Positions 6,001-7,420 of a DNA stretch of 7,420 nt are shown one piece after another. The DNA is taken from assembly GCA_011049465.1 (NCBI GenBank), contig DSBP01000045.1, positions 1 to 7,420 on the forward strand, written 5' to 3'. The DNA comes from a bacterium (GTDB lineage: Bacteria; Oederibacteriota; PGYV01; DSBP01). Made by a program: the position numbers and the translations under genes. Each line of letters begins with the position of its first letter. Position 1 is the stretch's first letter. Under the pieces are notes generated by a model. It was not told where the DNA came from. It worked only from the letters and a program-made list of their open reading frames with translations, and made no database searches.

Positions 6001-7381
6001 TGGGTTTAAGCAGGCTGATACTGTCATGGACAACAAGGGTGTCTATATGATTGACTCGGAAGGCAAAAAGATATCCTTAAAGGACCCGCGTGTAAAACTG
6101 ATTATCCCCTCGATGGGAGACCTCTCAAACACGCTTGTGGCGGCCGCGTTTCAGCGCATAGGCATAAACGGGCACGCCATGCCAATACCGGACAAGGACA
6201 CGCTGAGCGTGGGAAGGTCCGTTACCACGGGCAAGGAATGCCTGCCCATGATTTTGTGCGTCGGCCAGATGCTGAAATATCTTGAGGAGGAGCGCGACCC
6301 CGAGGAGCGCACTGTCGTATTTCAGCCAAAGGCCGCGGGATACTGCAGGCTCGGCCAGTATCATGTTTATATGAATATGCTCATAAAGGAGAGAGCGATT
6401 AAAAACGTGGCGCTTGTCTCTCTGGCAAATGAGGAGCGTTACGCGGGGCTGGGCACGAGTTTTACCCTCAACGCGTGGAAGGCGATTGTGGCGGGGGATG
6501 TGCTTGATGACATAAGAAACGCCATAATGACAATAGCGGAAGACCCGGAAGAGGGGCTTCGCGTGTTTTACAAGGAACATGACAAGATATACAACGTGAT
6601 GGCGGGAAAGGTGAAAAAGGATTTTTACAAACAGCTCAGGGAGTCGGCAGAGCGCCTGAAGATGATTAAGACCACGATTCCGTTTCACCTGGCGCCGCAG
6701 GTGCCTGTTATGGGAGAGATATTTGTACGGAGGGATTCATTCTCCAATAAGGACCTGGCAAAGAGGCTCGCTGAAAAGGGCTTTATAGCGAGGACGGGTT
6801 ATGTCTCCGAGTGGCTCTATTACCTCAACTATATGATAGACGAAAAACTTCAGGAGCCGGACCATACATTTACGGGCTGGGTTGAGTACATGATAACAGC
6901 CGCGACGCAGGCGCATGTGGATAAAAAGATTAAGAAGATATTTGAGAAATCAGGGCTCTTCGAGGCTGAGATGATAGACATGAAGTCAATTATAAGGCAT
7001 TCCGAGCATCTTCTGCCGAAGACGCTTAAAGGCGAGCCCGGCATTACAATAGGAATAACAATGAGGGATGTCTTCTCGAAATTCGCGGGCGCGATAAACA
7101 TAGGGCCTTTTTCCTGCATGCCCATAAGGTTTACAGAGGCCGTGATATTCAACAACCTTGATATGCAGTCCAAAAAAGAGGCGCACAGGCACGCGAAGAC
7201 GCAAATCGGAGAAATGGCTTTCGGCGATGATGAGCGCATACCGTTTCTGACCATCGAAGCGGACGGAAACCCTTATCCGCAGCTTCTTGAGGCGCGTTTT
7301 GAGTCGTTCTGCCTGCAGGCCGCGCGCGTGGCGGAAAAGCAGGGGAAAAAGGTTGTGGAGCGAAGGATTACGGCAGTATAG
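3053..7381 (+). CDS. Giant acyl-CoA dehydratase activase-type fusion protein (COG1924 x2 - DUF2229/COG3580 - COG3581)
   Basis: A 1442-residue cytoplasmic iron-sulfur ATPase. In relatives (HgdC/BadF/BcrA), ATP hydrolysis drives low-potential electron transfer to a dehydratase or reductase. Residues 5-252 are a first ASKHA activase domain with CASGTGEFF (C126) and GRCSVFCKSDC (C164, C168, C172). Residues 298-553 are a second, with GLDVGSTTTK (301-310), IGGQDAK (401-407), ACSAGTGSFLE (C425) and DQCAAF (C465). Cysteines equivalent to C126/C164 and C425/C465 bind the dimer-bridging [4Fe-4S] cluster in HgdC. Domain 1 has lost key nucleotide-site residues (C9 for D303, S16 for K310). A linker carries C586, C593, C597 and C615. 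Residues about 657-970 are DUF2229/COG3580-like (SSFCFPA with C704; NFLCAMDS with C922; LEIDGHTADAGIDTR). Residues about 1013-1205 are COG3581-like (GKECLP with C1063; GYCRLGQY with C1098), followed by a COG3580-type tail with GEIFVRRDSFSN. The length fits full fused family members and the frame is intact. Substrate is unknown; no partner genes are in view. Confidence 0.9.
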   Translation: MEQKAYGICLGASTISAVGVIKDEKGIRVDKIIRKHHEGNPKNEFRSVLYELNPGDAPVLVTGRKFRDFVRFPSITEPEASEYALEYISSGGKKYDTLVSAGGETFMVYRLDSGHKVIGISTGNKCASGTGEFFLQQIKRMDLELDGSIKAAEKGKPYSVSGRCSVFCKSDCTHALNKGVPVENVTAGLCEMIAEKISELVAKVPHTSIMVVGGTALNSAVMQHVKSSLDNIYIPKEAPYFEALGAAVASFERGRKAPIEIFNEGHSNFTKLPPLKDAEQLVKFNEAKKGAAKEGDRCLIGLDVGSTTTKAVLMRQGDNAILASIYLRTNGNPVEASRRCYKSIVEQLAGIKVKIEGIGVTGSGRQIAGLYSLTDGIINEIIAHAAAAVYFDPAVDTIFEIGGQDAKYTHLTNGVASDYAMNEACSAGTGSFLEESAFESFNVDVKEIAELALKGGAPPNFSDQCAAFISSDIKNASHEGISKEDILAGLVYSICFNYANRVKGHRPVGNKVFMQGGVCYNKAVPLAMASILKKEIIVPPEPGLMGAFGVALELKKRLELGLLEKGDYRLEDIIGREIKNEEPFICAGGKEKCDLKCSINRIKIEDKIYAFGGACNRYYNIRFKIEVDDDRLDFVKIRNKLAFEKYAPPKPVKAGAPVIGINKSLLIHQLFPLYYNFFANLGCKVVVPSKVNEESFNRQTSSFCFPAQVAIGLFDDLTNMKPDYYFMPHLEEMFVHEGIKRKEFSATCIFTQGEGLWVKQLFKDKDLDGRIIAPTMNFSRGFEAAEKDFIAVAGKLGFGAGEASKAFADAIKTHREYKKERKELGKKAVEELAKSPEKTGYVLFGPPHNALTDETNKGIPKKFSSRGKLIIPFDMLAIESETIEDPHEDYMHWEIGQKIIRGAQIVKKNPQLFGVYITNFLCAMDSLLVTYFRKIMETKPSLTLEIDGHTADAGIDTRIEAFLDVVKNYIEVQADVRDTPRVNGFKQADTVMDNKGVYMIDSEGKKISLKDPRVKLIIPSMGDLSNTLVAAAFQRIGINGHAMPIPDKDTLSVGRSVTTGKECLPMILCVGQMLKYLEEERDPEERTVVFQPKAAGYCRLGQYHVYMNMLIKERAIKNVALVSLANEERYAGLGTSFTLNAWKAIVAGDVLDDIRNAIMTIAEDPEEGLRVFYKEHDKIYNVMAGKVKKDFYKQLRESAERLKMIKTTIPFHLAPQVPVMGEIFVRRDSFSNKDLAKRLAEKGFIARTGYVSEWLYYLNYMIDEKLQEPDHTFTGWVEYMITAATQAHVDKKIKKIFEKSGLFEAEMIDMKSIIRHSEHLLPKTLKGEPGITIGITMRDVFSKFAGAINIGPFSCMPIRFTEAVIFNNLDMQSKKEAHRHAKTQIGEMAFGDDERIPFLTIEADGNPYPQLLEARFESFCLQAARVAEKQGKKVVERRITAV

Positions 7382-7420
7382 AGGGGATTAAGTATCTGCC
7401 TGATTTATTTTGGACAAGAA

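Noticed and set aside
6125..6688. Minus-strand open frame of 187 codons
   Set aside because: It is entirely antisense to the intact COG3581-like region of the large gene; codon bias in the real gene keeps this frame open.
7382..7420. Possible start of a further gene (TTG at 7410 or a frame from 7382)
   Set aside because: No start codon has a ribosome binding site at a proper distance (the GAGGGGATT at 7382-7390 is about 20 nt from the TTG), and too few codons are in view.

Overview
The window reads like chromosome from an uncultured, probably anaerobic bacterium. It has moderate GC, heavy ATA (Ile) and AGG (Arg) codon use, long non-coding gaps full of degenerate short repeats, and a giant 2-hydroxyacyl-CoA dehydratase activase-type protein, a family tied to oxygen-sensitive radical and iron-sulfur chemistry. 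The repeat style and the probable FlgD/por-type C-terminal tail at the left edge would suit one of the candidate phyla known mainly from metagenomes. The sequence alone does not fix the taxon.

Layout, all genes on the + strand. (1) 3-104: last 33 codons of an upstream gene, probably a secreted protein with a FlgD-like / type A C-terminal sorting domain. (2) 105-577: AT-rich gap with several 7-nt-periodic repeat arrays and a near-consensus sigma70-type promoter (TTGACA-17-TAAAAT) serving the next gene. (3) 578-2083: NhaP2/CvrA-type cation/proton antiporter with a C-terminal RCK_C (TrkA-C) domain. (4) 2070-2501: small exported, single-pass membrane protein of unknown function, overlapping the antiporter by 14 nt and so probably translationally coupled to it. 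(5) 2502-3052: 551-bp gap with a perfect short palindrome, a ~207-bp element bounded by imperfect 29/30-bp inverted repeats, two copies of a 36-bp heptad repeat and a promoter. (6) 3053-7381: a 1442-residue fusion of two HgdC/BadF-type activase domains, a cysteine-rich linker, and DUF2229/COG3580 plus COG3581 (HgdB-related) modules. The last 39 bases hold no supportable gene start.

Functionally there are two independent units: an ion-homeostasis pair (antiporter plus small membrane protein) under one promoter, and a stand-alone ATP-driven reductase-like protein under another. No dehydratase A/B subunits, CoA-transferase or other pathway genes are visible, so the substrate of the activase cannot be deduced. 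The most distinctive points are the domain asymmetry of the tandem activase (one degenerate and one intact nucleotide site, with all four bridging cysteines kept), the heptanucleotide periodicity shared by unrelated-looking intergenic repeats, and the inverted-repeat element whose substitutions keep pairing (G-U) only on the minus-strand transcript.
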